Shown here in pieces: positions 25,438 through 35,350 of a stretch of DNA of 64,000 nt (position 1 is its first letter; each line of letters opens with the position of its first letter). The stretch lies in assembly GCA_036389395.1 (NCBI GenBank), contig DASVPY010000039.1, positions 44,430 through 108,429 on the forward strand, written 5' to 3'. The translations under genes and the position numbers were made by a program. Under the pieces are notes generated by a model that made no database searches, was not told the origin of the DNA, and worked only from the letters and a program-made list of their open reading frames with translations. The stretch comes from QHXQ01 sp036389395. Its GTDB lineage: Bacteria; Acidobacteriota; Blastocatellia; Pyrinomonadales; Pyrinomonadaceae.

Positions 25438-26721
25438 TCAAATCTCTAATCGCGCTCGATCCACTTTGAAGCCGTTGAGGTCGCCGAGTGCGCCGAAGGC
25501 GAGCGCGTCGGTGGTGAACGAGGCGCGGGCGATGCGCTGTAGGTCTTCGGGCGTGACGGCCTCGATGCGGCGGATGATCTCGTCGGGCGGCGTGTAGCGC
25601 CCGTGGATGATCTCCTGGCGCGCGAGCGAGCCGGCGCGCGCGCTCGTGGATTCGAGGCTCAACAGGATCGACGCGACCGACTGATCCTTGGCGAGCCGCA
25701 GCTCGTCCGCGGCGACGGGCACGCGCACGATCCGGCGCAACTCCGCGAGGGAGAGATCGAGCACCTCGTCCATCTGTTCGGGCGACGTGCCGGCGTAGAT
25801 GTGGAAGACGCCCACGTCCGTGTAGTTGCTCGCCGCCGCGCCGACCGAGTAGGCGAGGCCGCGCTCCTCGCGGATCGACTGCCAGAGCCGGCTCGACGTG
25901 CCGCCGCCGATGATCGAGCCGAGCAGGCCCGCGGCGAAACGATCCTCTGCGCGCGCCGAAGGCCAAGGCGTCGCTAAGAGCAGGTGCGCCTGTTCGAGTT
26001 CCTGTTTGCGCTCAAGGAAGATGGGCGCGGCCGGCGCGGGCGTGGCGTTATCGTCGGCGTCGGCCGCGGCAGTCGCTTCGGCCCCCGCGTCGTCGGCGAA
26101 GGCGCGCGCGGCGAGTTCGACCAACTGTTCGTGTTGGACGTTGCCGGCGGCGGCGATGACGAAGTTGCGCGGCGCGTAGGCGGCGGCGTGGTAGTCGGCG
26201 GTGCGCTCGCGGTTGAACGAGGAGACGGTCGCCTCCGTGCCTTCGATGGGGCGGCCCAAAGCGTGACCGGGGAAGTAGGCGGCGTTGAACAACTCGCCCA
26301 GATATTCTTCGGGCGAGTCTTCGACCATCTTCATCTCCTCGATGATGACGCGCTGTTCGAGTTGTAAATCATTCTCGTCGAAGCGCGGGCGCAGGAGCAT
26401 GTCGGCGAGCAGGTCGAAGGCGGCGGGCACGGCCGCGTCCACGACCTTCAGGGCGTAGCCCGTCAGCTCGTGCGACGTGTAGGCGTCGAAGTGGCCGCCG
26501 AGGCGGTCGGACTCGACCGCGATGTCGAGCGCCGTGCGGCGGCGCGTGCCCTTGAAGACCGCGTGCTCGATGAAGTGGCAGATGCCGTTCAGGGGGGGCG
26601 GCTCGTGGCGCGAGCCGCGCCGCAGCCAGACGCCGACCGTGGCCGAGCGCAGCCCCGGCATGAATTCGGTTAGAACCGTCGCGCCGTTGGCGAGACGCGT
26701 GGTGCGAACGTGATCGGTCAT
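25438..26721 (-). CDS. M16 family zinc peptidase
   Basis: Insulinase/processing-peptidase-like protein of 427 residues. The inverted zinc motif HxxEH is HFIEHAVFKGT (H49, E52, H53), with the distal Glu in IEEMKMVEDSPEE. The C-terminal M16 domain has the RGLAYSVGAAASNYTDVGVF pattern and is followed by a LRLAKDQSVASILLSLES helix. Single-chain M16B proteins of this size act in the cytoplasm or periplasm; no signal peptide is visible. The ATG at 26721 gives MTDHVRTTRLANG, the usual N-terminus; the upstream frame is not supported. Confidence 0.92.
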   Translation of the reverse strand: MTDHVRTTRLANGATVLTEFMPGLRSATVGVWLRRGSRHEPPPLNGICHFIEHAVFKGTRRRTALDIAVESDRLGGHFDAYTSHELTGYALKVVDAAVPAAFDLLADMLLRPRFDENDLQLEQRVIIEEMKMVEDSPEEYLGELFNAAYFPGHALGRPIEGTEATVSSFNRERTADYHAAAYAPRNFVIAAAGNVQHEQLVELAARAFADDAGAEATAAADADDNATPAPAAPIFLERKQELEQAHLLLATPWPSARAEDRFAAGLLGSIIGGGTSSRLWQSIREERGLAYSVGAAASNYTDVGVFHIYAGTSPEQMDEVLDLSLAELRRIVRVPVAADELRLAKDQSVASILLSLESTSARAGSLARQEIIHGRYTPPDEIIRRIEAVTPEDLQRIARASFTTDALAFGALGDLNGFKVDRARLEI

Positions 26722-26859
26722 GTACCTCTCGGACGTGCTGGCCTGGGAAATTTTTGACCGGGCGGTAAGCCTTTTTTGCAGCACGCGGCATCGTAGCAGA
26801 TGCCCTAACCCTGAGCAAAGGCCCCGCCCCGCGCCGCCCCCGGCGGGCGAACGGCATGC

Positions 26860-26888
26860 TTGACACGCTTTTGCGATAGTTAGACAAT
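26860..26888 (+). promoter_or_regulatory. Sigma70-type promoter for the outer-membrane protein gene
   Basis: TTGACA (26860-26865), 17-nt spacer, GACAAT (26883-26888). It lies about 210 bp upstream of the ATG at 27097, in a 375-bp divergent spacer with no other recognised feature. Confidence 0.6.
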
Positions 26889-27096
26889 AGCCACCTTCGC
26901 TCAGGCGAGTCGTGCGACAGTCAGAAGCACGCAGCCGGCGCTGGGGCTTTTAACAAGAGGCTCGAACGCGCTGGTCTCCCCGCGCACCGTGACACCAGAG
27001 GGGCTACTGACGAGAGACAACTGACAGGCGCGCGCCCAACGTGAAGCCGCTTTTATGAGCGGCGGGTTGCGGCGTGCGCCGGGAGGTTTCGGTGCT

Positions 27097-28857
27097 ATGC
27101 GACAAAACTTACGGCGGACGGGGCTGACGCTTTGCGCGCTCGCGCTCGTCTGCGCCGCTTCGGCCGCGCAGCCGGCCTACGGCGCGGGCGGCGGGCGTGC
27201 GCGCCTCGGCACGGTCAGCGGCACGGTGCGCGGCGAGCGCGGCCAGCCCTTGGCCGGCGCACTCGTCAAACTGCTGCGCGAGGGCGCGCAGCAGGTCGTC
27301 AAGCAGACGCGCAGCGGCGCGGACGGCTCGTTCACGGCCCGCATCGCGCCCGGACGCTACGTCTTGAGCGCCGTCGCCGACGGCTTCAGCGCCGTCAGCT
27401 TCACCGCGGTCGAGGTCTACCCTTCGGCCGAACTCGTCTACCGCTTCAACCTCGTCCCGCTCGGCCAAGGGCGCACCGTGCCCGAACGGCGCAACGACCG
27501 CAACGACCCCAAGTGGGGCCTGCGCGCCACGCACGCCAACCGCTCGATCTTCCAGGCGCAGGAGGGCGAGGACGCCACCATCGCCGCCGTCGAGCAGTCC
27601 GCGGCCGAGACGGAAGCGCCGGAGGAGGGCGTGCTGCTCGCGGGCGCGGACGGGCGGCGCGTGCCCGTGCACGGCGTCGTCGAGACGTTCGCGGCCGCTT
27701 CGGCCAACCCGCTCGCGCCCGGCTACGTGGGCACGAACTTCGCCGTCAGCGCGCCCGCGTCCGACACGGTCGAGTTGATCTTCGCCGGGCAGTTCGGGAC
27801 GAACGACCTGGCGCGGCTTGAGACGACGGGGCGCGTCCGCCTGGGCGCGCGCCACCGCGTGAGCACGACGGTCGGCGGCGCGACCTTGCCGCAGGTCTTC
27901 AAGCAGGCGGGCGGCAAAACGCACGCGCTCAACCAGGTCTCCGTGCGCGCGGTGGACGAGTGGGTCGTGCGCGACGGCGTGGTCGTCGTCTTGGGGCTTG
28001 ACTACTCGCGCTTCCTGGGCGCGGGCGGGCGCGGCGCGTTCAGCCCGCGCGTCGGCTTCGAGTTCGCGGCGACGCCGACGACCAAGCTGAAGTTCGGCTT
28101 CGCGCCGGGCGACCGCGCGAGCGGCGCGCAGTCGGTCGCCGCCTTCGAGGACGGCGCGGTCGTCTTCCCCGAACTGAGCGAGCAGGCGGTGGCCTTCGTG
28201 GACGGGCGCGCCGTGACGGAGCGCACGCGCCGGCTTGAGTTCGGCGTCGAGCACGTCATAGACGACAAGTCGAGCGTCGAGGCGACGGCCTTTTACGACA
28301 CGACGGAGGGACGCGGCGTCGGGCTGCTGAGCGTGCCCGTCAACGGCTTCGCCGACGAGCAGGGCGCGGCGCTGCTGTCGGTCGCGGAGCAGCATGGCGC
28401 GGCCCGCGGCGTGCGGCTCGTCTACACGCGGCGGCTGAGCCGCTTCCTGCAAGCACGGGCCGGCTACTCGGTCGGGCGCGGGCAGGCGCTCGCGCCGGGC
28501 GCGCTCAACGCCGCGCCGGATCAACTCTTCCACACCGGCTTCTTCCAGACGGCGGCGGCGCAACTCGACTCGGACTTCGAGACGGGCACGCGCGTCCGCA
28601 CCGTCCTGCGTTTCTCGCCCCGCGCCTCAGTCTTCGCCATTGACCCGTTCGCCGGTCGCCTCGCCGTCTTCGATCCGAGCCTGAGCATTCTCGTCACGCA
28701 GGACTTGCCGACCTTCGGGCTGCCCCTGCGCGCCGAGGCCGTGCTCGACGCGCGCAACCTGCTCGACGCGGCGTGCGGCACGGAGGACGGCGAGACGCTG
28801 ACCTTCGTCGGCAACACGCGCCGCTCCGTGCGCGGCGGCATCTCAGTTCGATTTTAA
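27097..28857 (+). CDS. Carboxypeptidase-regulatory-like / TonB-receptor-like outer-membrane protein
   Basis: A 586-residue exported protein. A signal peptide (LTLCALALVCAASAAQPAYG) precedes a carboxypeptidase-D regulatory-like beta sandwich (about 38-115, GTVSGTVRGERGQPLAGALV, DGSFTARIAPGRYVLSAVAD). The remainder has alternating strands typical of an outer-membrane beta barrel, ending in an aromatic residue (RGGISVRF). This matches the CarboxypepD_reg/TonB-dependent family common in Acidobacteria, although no clear plug domain is seen and it is shorter than full receptors. The ATG at 27097 has GGGAGG upstream. Its stop codon overlaps a 36-bp hairpin. Confidence 0.75.
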   Translation: MRQNLRRTGLTLCALALVCAASAAQPAYGAGGGRARLGTVSGTVRGERGQPLAGALVKLLREGAQQVVKQTRSGADGSFTARIAPGRYVLSAVADGFSAVSFTAVEVYPSAELVYRFNLVPLGQGRTVPERRNDRNDPKWGLRATHANRSIFQAQEGEDATIAAVEQSAAETEAPEEGVLLAGADGRRVPVHGVVETFAAASANPLAPGYVGTNFAVSAPASDTVELIFAGQFGTNDLARLETTGRVRLGARHRVSTTVGGATLPQVFKQAGGKTHALNQVSVRAVDEWVVRDGVVVVLGLDYSRFLGAGGRGAFSPRVGFEFAATPTTKLKFGFAPGDRASGAQSVAAFEDGAVVFPELSEQAVAFVDGRAVTERTRRLEFGVEHVIDDKSSVEATAFYDTTEGRGVGLLSVPVNGFADEQGAALLSVAEQHGAARGVRLVYTRRLSRFLQARAGYSVGRGQALAPGALNAAPDQLFHTGFFQTAAAQLDSDFETGTRVRTVLRFSPRASVFAIDPFAGRLAVFDPSLSILVTQDLPTFGLPLRAEAVLDARNLLDAACGTEDGETLTFVGNTRRSVRGGISVRF

Positions 28858-28940
28858 AAGCCGTGACGGGTGACGGGTGACAGGTGACAAGAGAAAAGCT
28901 CTTTCTTGTCACCTGTCACCCGTCACCCGTCACGGCTTTT
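28856..28940. repeat. GTGACGG heptamer hairpin, perfect 36-bp stem
   Basis: Left arm 28856-28891 (GTGACGG, GTGACGG, GTGACAG, GTGACAA) and right arm 28905-28940, exact complements, with a 13-nt loop. It begins inside the upstream stop codon and ends in TTTT. No gene was seen in the following 28941-29208. Confidence 0.95.
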
Positions 28941-29208
28941 AACGCCTCTCCAAAAGTTCGGAGATATACGAAAACTCGGATTGCGGCGGCGGGATTTTTC
29001 GCCGCGGCGGGGCGGCGACCCGCCCCCGGCGGCGGGCGCGGCGCGGGCGGACTCGCTGTGGGGCTTACGGTTGGCGGGCGGGGCGGCGCGGGCGCGCGGC
29101 GGGGCGCGGAATTGACGCGCGCGGGGCGTGAATTGGAACGTCTTTTGCTTCCATAGCCACAGTTTAAGGTGGAGGAGGCGCGAGGCCTTTTAAGCCGTGA
29201 AGGGATCG

Positions 29209-32190
29209 ATGCTGACGACGCGAACATGGGTGCTGCTGCTAGCGACGGCCTTGCTCGTCGCGGCGGGCGCGCTCAACTTCGCGCAGCGCCTCACGCACAA
29301 GCCGCCGGTGACGGACGGCGTCGAGTGGCGGCAGGACGCGAGCGGCATCTACGCGCGCTCGGTCGCGCCCGACGCGCCCGCCTCGCGCGCGGGCGTGCTC
29401 GGCCTACAGCCCGACGACCGCCTGCTCGCCATCAGCCTCGACGAGACCAACTTCGAGCCGGTCGTCTCCGCTTCGGAAGTCCAGATTTATTTGGAAGAGG
29501 CGACGCGGCGCGAGGGGCGGCTCGTCTACCGCATCGAGCGGCCGTCGTTCCCCGCGCAGACGCGCTACTACGACGTTTACCTGACCGACCTCAGCCCCGT
29601 CCCCAGCCGCACGACGCGCGACTACTACATCAACCTGATCGGCGTCGTCTACCTGCTCGTCGGTCTCTTCGTCCTCTTCAAGCAGGGCGGGCGCGCGCCC
29701 TTCGTCGTCCACTTCGCCACGCTCTGCCTCGCGGCCTTCGTCTTCCACTGCTACAAGCCGGTCGGTCTCTACGAAGACCTCGACAAGACCATCGCGTTCT
29801 TAGACGACGCCGCCTACGTCCTCTTCGCGCCGCTCTTCCTGCACTTCTGCGCCATCTACCCCGTCCGCCGCCGGCTCTCCGAACACCGCCGCTGGACGGC
29901 CGCGCTCTTCTACCTGCCGGCCGCCATCCTGACGCTTCTGACCGCGCTGGTCTACTACCAGAACGAGCTGGCCTACGTCCTGCACGTACACACGCCGCGC
30001 TTCTCGGACGACTTCATACGCGAGTTGTACCGCTTCGAGCTGGCGCACTTCGCGGGCGCGCTCGTCGCGGGCGCGGCGGTGCTCATCCGCCGCTTCTGGC
30101 GGAGCAAGAACGCGGTCGTGCGGCAGCAGTTGAAGTGGGTCGTGTGGGGATCGGTCTTGGCGGTCACGCCGTTCACGCTGCTCTACGCGGTCGGGTATCT
30201 GTTCGGCGAGCCGAACGCGGCGGCGAGTGCGGCCGACGCCGCGACGCGCCGCTGGCTGACGGACGCGGCGGTCGTGCCGCTCGTCCTGATCCCGCTCACG
30301 TTCGGCAACTCGGTCGTGCGCTACCGGCTGATGGACGTGGACGTGGTCGTGCGCCGCGCCGCCGTCTACGCGCTGACGACCCTGACCATCGCGCTGCTGC
30401 TCGGCGCGGTCGTCTACGTCGCGGGCCTCTACGCCTTGGGCGGGCAGATGACGCCGGGTGTGGTCACGTTGCGCGTCGTCGTCTCGGTCTTAGGCATGGC
30501 GGCCATCGTGATGAGCGCCGCGCCGCTCAAGAACTTCTTGCAGGAGCGCACCGACCGCCTCTTCTACGGCGAGCGTTACGACCTGCGCCACGGGCTGCTC
30601 GACTTCGGGCGCACGCTCTCCGCCACGACCACGCTCGAACCGCTCCTGGACGCGCTCGTCGGCCGGCTGCAACAGGTCTTGGGCGTCGCGCGCATCGCCA
30701 TCTTCGTCGAGGACGCGGGCACGACGCCCTCCGGCTACCGCGTGGCGCGCGCCGTCGGTTTGGGTAACGACGTGCTCGTGCCGCCCGACTTCCGCGAGAT
30801 GATCCGCGCGCGCTCGGCCGCCACGGGCATCGTCCGCGCGGACGATCTCGATGTCGCGCTCGACGCGACGGCCGCGCCCGGCGGCGGCGGCTTCGTGCGC
30901 CGCACGCTCCACTACTACGTGCCGTGCGTCGTGCGCGGGCGCATGGTCGCGGTCATCGGGCTGGGGCGCTCGACGGGCGGCGAGTTGTTGTCGTCGGAGG
31001 ATTTGGAAATCCTGCGCACAGTGTCGGGCTACGTCGCCGTCGCCATCGAGAACAGCCTGCTCTACCAGGAGCAGCGCGCGCGCGCCGCCGAGTTGGAGCA
31101 GCTCAAGGAGTTCAACGAGTCCATCGTCGAGTCGATCAACGTCGGGCTGCTCGCGGTCGATCCGAACGGGCGCGTGACGGGCTGCAACAGCGCGCTCGAA
31201 GACATGCTCGGCGTGAGCCGCGAAGAGGCCACGGGCCGCCGCGTCGAAGACCTGTTCGCCGAAGACTTCGGCGAGACCTTGCAGCAAGTCCTGGGTCATT
31301 CCGCCTGGGCGCTGGCGGACGTGCGCCACATCTACAAGCTGCACACGGCGACGTGCGCGGGCCGCGCGCTCATCCTCAACGTCGCGCTCGCGCCCTTGCG
31401 CCCGATGGCGAGCGGCGAACACACCGGCGCGCTCGTCGTCTTAGAAGACGTGACGGCGCGCGTCCGGCTCGAAGAGCAGTTGCAGCAGCGCGAGAAGCTG
31501 TCGTCCATCGGTCTGCTGGCCGCGGGCGTCGCGCACGAGATCAACACGCCGCTCACGGGCGTGTCGAGCTACACGCAGATGCTTTTGGGGATGCTCGCCG
31601 AGACCGACCCGAAGCACGCGCTCTTGCAGAAGATTCACCGCCAGACCGAGCGCGCCACCGGCATCGTCAACAACCTCCTCAACTTCTCGCGCACGGGCAA
31701 CATGACGGACTTCGGGCCTGTGGACTTGAACCGCGTGCTCGACGACACGCTGCAACTTTTGGAGCCGCAACTGCGCCGCAGCCAGGTCGAGATCGCGCGC
31801 GCCTACGACCGGGAGTTGCCGCCCGTCTACGGCAACGCCGGCAAGCTGCAACAGGTCTTCACGAACCTGCTCTTAAACGCGCGCGACGCGCTGCCCGGCG
31901 GCGGCTCGATCACGCTCAAGACCGCGGCCGAGGCGGACGCCGTCACGGTCGAAGTGGTGGACACGGGCATCGGCATCGCGCCCGAAAACGTCGCGCGCAT
32001 CTACGACCCGTTCTTCACCACGAAGGGCGTGGGGCGCGGCACGGGTCTCGGTCTCGCCGTCAGCTACGGCATCGTGCAGGAGCACGCCGGGCACATCACC
32101 GTCCAGAGCGCGCCCGGCCGCGGCACGACCTTCCGCATCACGCTCCCCACCGCCACCGCCCGCGCCCGCCTCCAAGTCGCCAGCGACTAA
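29209..32190 (+). CDS. PDZ-7TM-GAF-PAS sensor histidine kinase
   Basis: A 993-residue membrane kinase. N-terminal helix (about 6-24), PDZ-like domain (about 36-112, SRAGVLGLQPDDRLLAI), about seven to eight membrane helices (140-440), GAF domain (about 465-617), PAS domain (about 640-750), HisKA with phospho-acceptor H776 (AAGVAHEINTPLTG), and HATPase with N box (NLLLNARDAL) and G boxes (VVDTGIGIAPE, GRGTGLGLAVSYG). It probably autophosphorylates in response to an envelope signal and donates to the NtrC-type regulator at 35.3 kb. Two secreted-protein genes separate the pair. The ATG at 29209 has AGGGA upstream; a GTG at 29197 is possible. Confidence 0.9.
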   Translation: MLTTRTWVLLLATALLVAAGALNFAQRLTHKPPVTDGVEWRQDASGIYARSVAPDAPASRAGVLGLQPDDRLLAISLDETNFEPVVSASEVQIYLEEATRREGRLVYRIERPSFPAQTRYYDVYLTDLSPVPSRTTRDYYINLIGVVYLLVGLFVLFKQGGRAPFVVHFATLCLAAFVFHCYKPVGLYEDLDKTIAFLDDAAYVLFAPLFLHFCAIYPVRRRLSEHRRWTAALFYLPAAILTLLTALVYYQNELAYVLHVHTPRFSDDFIRELYRFELAHFAGALVAGAAVLIRRFWRSKNAVVRQQLKWVVWGSVLAVTPFTLLYAVGYLFGEPNAAASAADAATRRWLTDAAVVPLVLIPLTFGNSVVRYRLMDVDVVVRRAAVYALTTLTIALLLGAVVYVAGLYALGGQMTPGVVTLRVVVSVLGMAAIVMSAAPLKNFLQERTDRLFYGERYDLRHGLLDFGRTLSATTTLEPLLDALVGRLQQVLGVARIAIFVEDAGTTPSGYRVARAVGLGNDVLVPPDFREMIRARSAATGIVRADDLDVALDATAAPGGGGFVRRTLHYYVPCVVRGRMVAVIGLGRSTGGELLSSEDLEILRTVSGYVAVAIENSLLYQEQRARAAELEQLKEFNESIVESINVGLLAVDPNGRVTGCNSALEDMLGVSREEATGRRVEDLFAEDFGETLQQVLGHSAWALADVRHIYKLHTATCAGRALILNVALAPLRPMASGEHTGALVVLEDVTARVRLEEQLQQREKLSSIGLLAAGVAHEINTPLTGVSSYTQMLLGMLAETDPKHALLQKIHRQTERATGIVNNLLNFSRTGNMTDFGPVDLNRVLDDTLQLLEPQLRRSQVEIARAYDRELPPVYGNAGKLQQVFTNLLLNARDALPGGGSITLKTAAEADAVTVEVVDTGIGIAPENVARIYDPFFTTKGVGRGTGLGLAVSYGIVQEHAGHITVQSAPGRGTTFRITLPTATARARLQVASD

Positions 32191-32283
32191 GGCGTGGCGA
32201 CCCGTCCGCGCCCGCCTGCGCCGCCGCCCCGCAACACTGCTTCGCCCGCAGCCTGCGCCACCAAGCCTAGCAAAATAAAATTA

Positions 32284-32312
32284 TTGACAGCACCCGCCGA
32301 CGGGCGCATCAT
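32284..32312 (+). promoter_or_regulatory. Putative promoter for the 560-residue secreted protein
   Basis: TTGACA (32284-32289) preceded by an A/T tract (AAAATAAAATTA), 17-nt spacer, CATCAT (32307-32312). The -35 is exact and the -10 poor. Confidence 0.4.
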
Positions 32313-32387
32313 GCGCCCATCGCAGTTCGTTAACGGGGAACAGTTCTTCCACTCTTAACTTCACCAGCTTGAGACAGGAGGCGCGTC

Positions 32388-34070
32388 ATGTCAGGTACGC
32401 TGAGCCGGTTAGCAGCAGTCGTACTAGTCAGTTTACTCTGCGTGCTATCCGTTCGTGCGCAGGGGAGCAGGGCCCGGACGATCAGGAAGGTCTCCAACTT
32501 CGTCGAGCCGGTTGAGATCGTCGAGATGCAGGTCGGCGGGCAGCCCGTCAGCTTGCAGGAGAGCTTTGCCGGCGACGGGGATTGGCTGAAGACGTTGACG
32601 ATGAAAGTCAAGAACGTCTCCGGCAAGCCCATAACCTCTCTGGAAGTTGACGTACAAATTCCCAGGTTAGGATTGATGGATTACCCGCTCGTCATTTCTC
32701 TCGACTACGGCTGGCGGCCGCTGCTGCCGGGTGAAACACTCAGTACGCCTCCGCCGAAGCCGCTCGCGCCCGGTCATACTGTTACCATCAGGGTGAGTGA
32801 TTCGACGGGCGACTTCTTAACAAACTATCTCAGGGAGAAGCAGGTGGACGAGGTCGATAACGTGGAATTATCCATCGGCCTGACTCACTTTGAGGACGGT
32901 ACCGCGTGGCTTCACGGTCACACATTGCGCCGTGACCCGAATAACCCACGGCGCTGGCGGGTTATTCCCAGTTTAGGCAGTGCCAAGGTGGATAGTAAAT
33001 CCTTACTAAAAACACGTGAGGACAATTCGGCTCCTCGTTGGTCGTTTGCAACACCTCCGAGTAGTAACTACCCTAGAGACGCCCTTCCGTACATAACGGC
33101 TGCTGGCCGACAAACAATCAACGAAGCCCTTTTCCGGCCGGTTAGTCTTATCACGTATATGGGGTTTATAAATTCGTTGGCCTCAGTTTTAAGTGCCGAT
33201 GATACGACTTATTCGCCTACCTGCATTTACCTTGATTACTCTGATTATAAACAGTGCGGCTTATCCGGTAGCTGCCCGACCCTATATTGCTCCGCTGCGG
33301 AGGACTACGGAACGAGGAATATTTTCGATACAAACCGCGAGGGCGGAGAAATAGTAACTGTAAATGAGCGTTGCACAGCTCCCGGTTGCTCTTGCTCACA
33401 AACAATACAGGTAAAACGGTGGCAACGGCCTGTAGGCTTTAGCTGCACCTATCGCCCCTGCGCGCCGCCCGTGGGCGGCTGCCGGGCGCAGACCAACTAT
33501 GACTGGGATATCTGCCGGTGTATCGGCGACTCGCCGATCCTGATAGACGTGGCGGGCGACGGGTTTGCCCTCACGGGCGCGCAGGGCGGCGTCAGCTTCG
33601 ATCTGAATGGCGACGGCGCTGCCGAACACATCGCGTGGACGGTCGGCGCTGCCGACGACGCCTGGCTCGCCTTAGACCGCGATGGCAGCGGGACGATTGA
33701 TGACGGGCGCGAGTTATTCGGCAATCACACGCCGCAGCCGGCGGCCGCCGAGCCGAACGGCTTCCTCGCGCTGGCTGAGTTTGACCGGCCTGGAGCTGGG
33801 GGGAACGGCGACGGTGTGATAGACAGGCGAGACGCCACCTTTACCAGTTTACGTCTGTGGCAGGATGCGAACCATAACGGCATTTCGGAGTCGAACGAGT
33901 TACACCCGCTCCCTGCTTTAGCCGTTGATGCCATTTCGCTCAATTACAAAGTAGCCAGGCGCACCGACGAATACGGCAATGAGTTCAGATACCGGGCCAA
34001 GGTGGATGACGCCGGGCACGCGCGCGTCGGGCGTTGGGCGTGGGATGTCTTTCTCGTGTCTATCCAGTGA
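32388..34070 (+). CDS. Secreted protein with C-terminal EF-hand-like calcium repeats
   Basis: A 560-residue exported protein: signal peptide (LAAVVLVSLLCVLSVRAQ), an unassigned N-terminal beta domain (about 35-215), and a cysteine-rich middle (about 285-385, with several Cys pairs, probably disulfides). The C-terminal segment (about 395-505) has calcium-loop motifs DLNGDGAAEHI, LDRDGSGTIDDGRELFG, GNGDGVIDRRD and DANHNGISESNE. That block resembles the conserved end of large RTX-type calcium-binding proteins. The first two thirds are visibly lower in GC than the neighbours. The ATG has AGGAGG upstream. A role in adhesion or the envelope is a guess. Confidence 0.7.
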   Translation: MSGTLSRLAAVVLVSLLCVLSVRAQGSRARTIRKVSNFVEPVEIVEMQVGGQPVSLQESFAGDGDWLKTLTMKVKNVSGKPITSLEVDVQIPRLGLMDYPLVISLDYGWRPLLPGETLSTPPPKPLAPGHTVTIRVSDSTGDFLTNYLREKQVDEVDNVELSIGLTHFEDGTAWLHGHTLRRDPNNPRRWRVIPSLGSAKVDSKSLLKTREDNSAPRWSFATPPSSNYPRDALPYITAAGRQTINEALFRPVSLITYMGFINSLASVLSADDTTYSPTCIYLDYSDYKQCGLSGSCPTLYCSAAEDYGTRNIFDTNREGGEIVTVNERCTAPGCSCSQTIQVKRWQRPVGFSCTYRPCAPPVGGCRAQTNYDWDICRCIGDSPILIDVAGDGFALTGAQGGVSFDLNGDGAAEHIAWTVGAADDAWLALDRDGSGTIDDGRELFGNHTPQPAAAEPNGFLALAEFDRPGAGGNGDGVIDRRDATFTSLRLWQDANHNGISESNELHPLPALAVDAISLNYKVARRTDEYGNEFRYRAKVDDAGHARVGRWAWDVFLVSIQ

Positions 34071-34264
34071 GCCGAGCGGCGCAAAGCCAGAGGCGGCACT
34101 ACGACAGGTCAAGCCCGCACCGTTAACCTGCAAAAACGTCACGCCCCACAGTTGCGGCTGTGGCCGCCGGGCCGCCGCGCGCCCGCGCTTTTTCTTTCCC
34201 CTCACTTGGTGCTAAGCTCTCGCGCGTTCCGGTTCGGACAATTCGGCGACAAGGTTAAGACGGC

Positions 34265-35257
34265 ATGACAACTGTGCGCAGGCTCTCGTTGGGGCGGGGC
34301 GTTGGCGTGTGTGTGTGCGCGTGCGCGGCGGCGCTCGTGTGGGCGGCGCACGCGCGCGCCGGGGCGGGCGCGACGCTGCCCGCGCAGGCGAACCTGATGC
34401 TGCGGCTGCGCTCGTTCACGGCGGGCGCGAGCGCGCGCTTGGAGATCGAGCCGACCACGGCGGGCGGGCGCGCGCGGCTGCTGGCGACGAACTTGCCGCC
34501 GCCCGCCACGGTCGCGCCCGGCGCGAAAGTCTACCTCGTCTGGGCGACGGGCGGGCGCGTCGTGCGCCTCGGCGAGTTGCGCCGCGACGCGCGCGGCAAC
34601 GCCGCGCTTGAGTTCGCGCACCCCGCCCCGTTCGACCGCTACAGCCTGATCGTCACCGCGGAGCAGAACGCGCGGGCCGAGCATCCGGGCGGCGCGCCGG
34701 TCTTCTCCACGCGCGCCAACGAAGTCACCGCCGTCTTCCCCGCGCCCACGGTCACGCGCCCGCGCAACGCCGAGCAGCCGGCGCGGACGACAGAAGCGCG
34801 CGTGCGCCCCGTCGTCCGCACGGGCCGCACGGCGACGGCTGCCGGCGACTTCTTCACAGAGGTCGAAGACGCCCTGCGCACGGGCGCGGGCGCGCGCGAC
34901 CTGTCTCTGGTCGGCACGCGGCTCGCGCCGCGCGCGCGCGGGCGTGCGCGCGTGGCGGCGGCCGAGAGTTCGGCTTACGCGCGCACGCGCCTGCGCCGCG
35001 TGCCGCCCCCGGAGCGCCTCGGCGCGGATCGCTACGTGCTCTGGGCGCTCACGTCCGAAGGGCGCGCGCTCTACCTGGGGAGCCTGCCGCGCGTCGGCCT
35101 GAACGGCACGGAGAGCTACGTGCGCGGCGGCCCGGTCGGGGCGGACGAACAGTTCGACCTGCTCGTCACGGCCGAGACGGGGCGGCGCGTGCGCGGCGTC
35201 CGGCGCGTGCTCGCCACGCCCCGCCGCCAGCGCGTCTACCGCCGCCGCGCCCGTTAA
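34265..35257 (+). CDS. Secreted protein with two RskA-like beta modules
   Basis: A 330-residue exported protein (signal peptide with VCVCACAAALVWAAHARAGA). Two similar modules are visible, YLVWATGGRVVRLGELRRDA at about 97-140 and VLWALTSEGRALYLGSLPRV at about 257-300. Each ends in a LIVTAE/LLVTAE strand. The pattern resembles the extracytoplasmic RskA-type domain of anti-sigma factors, but there is no zinc anti-sigma domain or sigma gene beside it. The C-terminus is very basic. It lies between the histidine kinase and its likely regulator. Function unknown. Confidence 0.6.
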   Translation: MTTVRRLSLGRGVGVCVCACAAALVWAAHARAGAGATLPAQANLMLRLRSFTAGASARLEIEPTTAGGRARLLATNLPPPATVAPGAKVYLVWATGGRVVRLGELRRDARGNAALEFAHPAPFDRYSLIVTAEQNARAEHPGGAPVFSTRANEVTAVFPAPTVTRPRNAEQPARTTEARVRPVVRTGRTATAAGDFFTEVEDALRTGAGARDLSLVGTRLAPRARGRARVAAAESSAYARTRLRRVPPPERLGADRYVLWALTSEGRALYLGSLPRVGLNGTESYVRGGPVGADEQFDLLVTAETGRRVRGVRRVLATPRRQRVYRRRAR

Positions 35258-35350
35258 AAGTCGCGCAGTTCGACTTGAAGCAAGAGCGGCGCGGCCGAAG
35301 CCCGCGTCTTCCGGGCAGACCGTTGCGTGCGGCGCGCATCTAAACGGCTT

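Noticed and set aside
28856..28940. Classic Rho-independent terminator as sole explanation of the long hairpins
   Set aside because: Several sit between divergent genes or directly at start codons, and most lack a T-tract.
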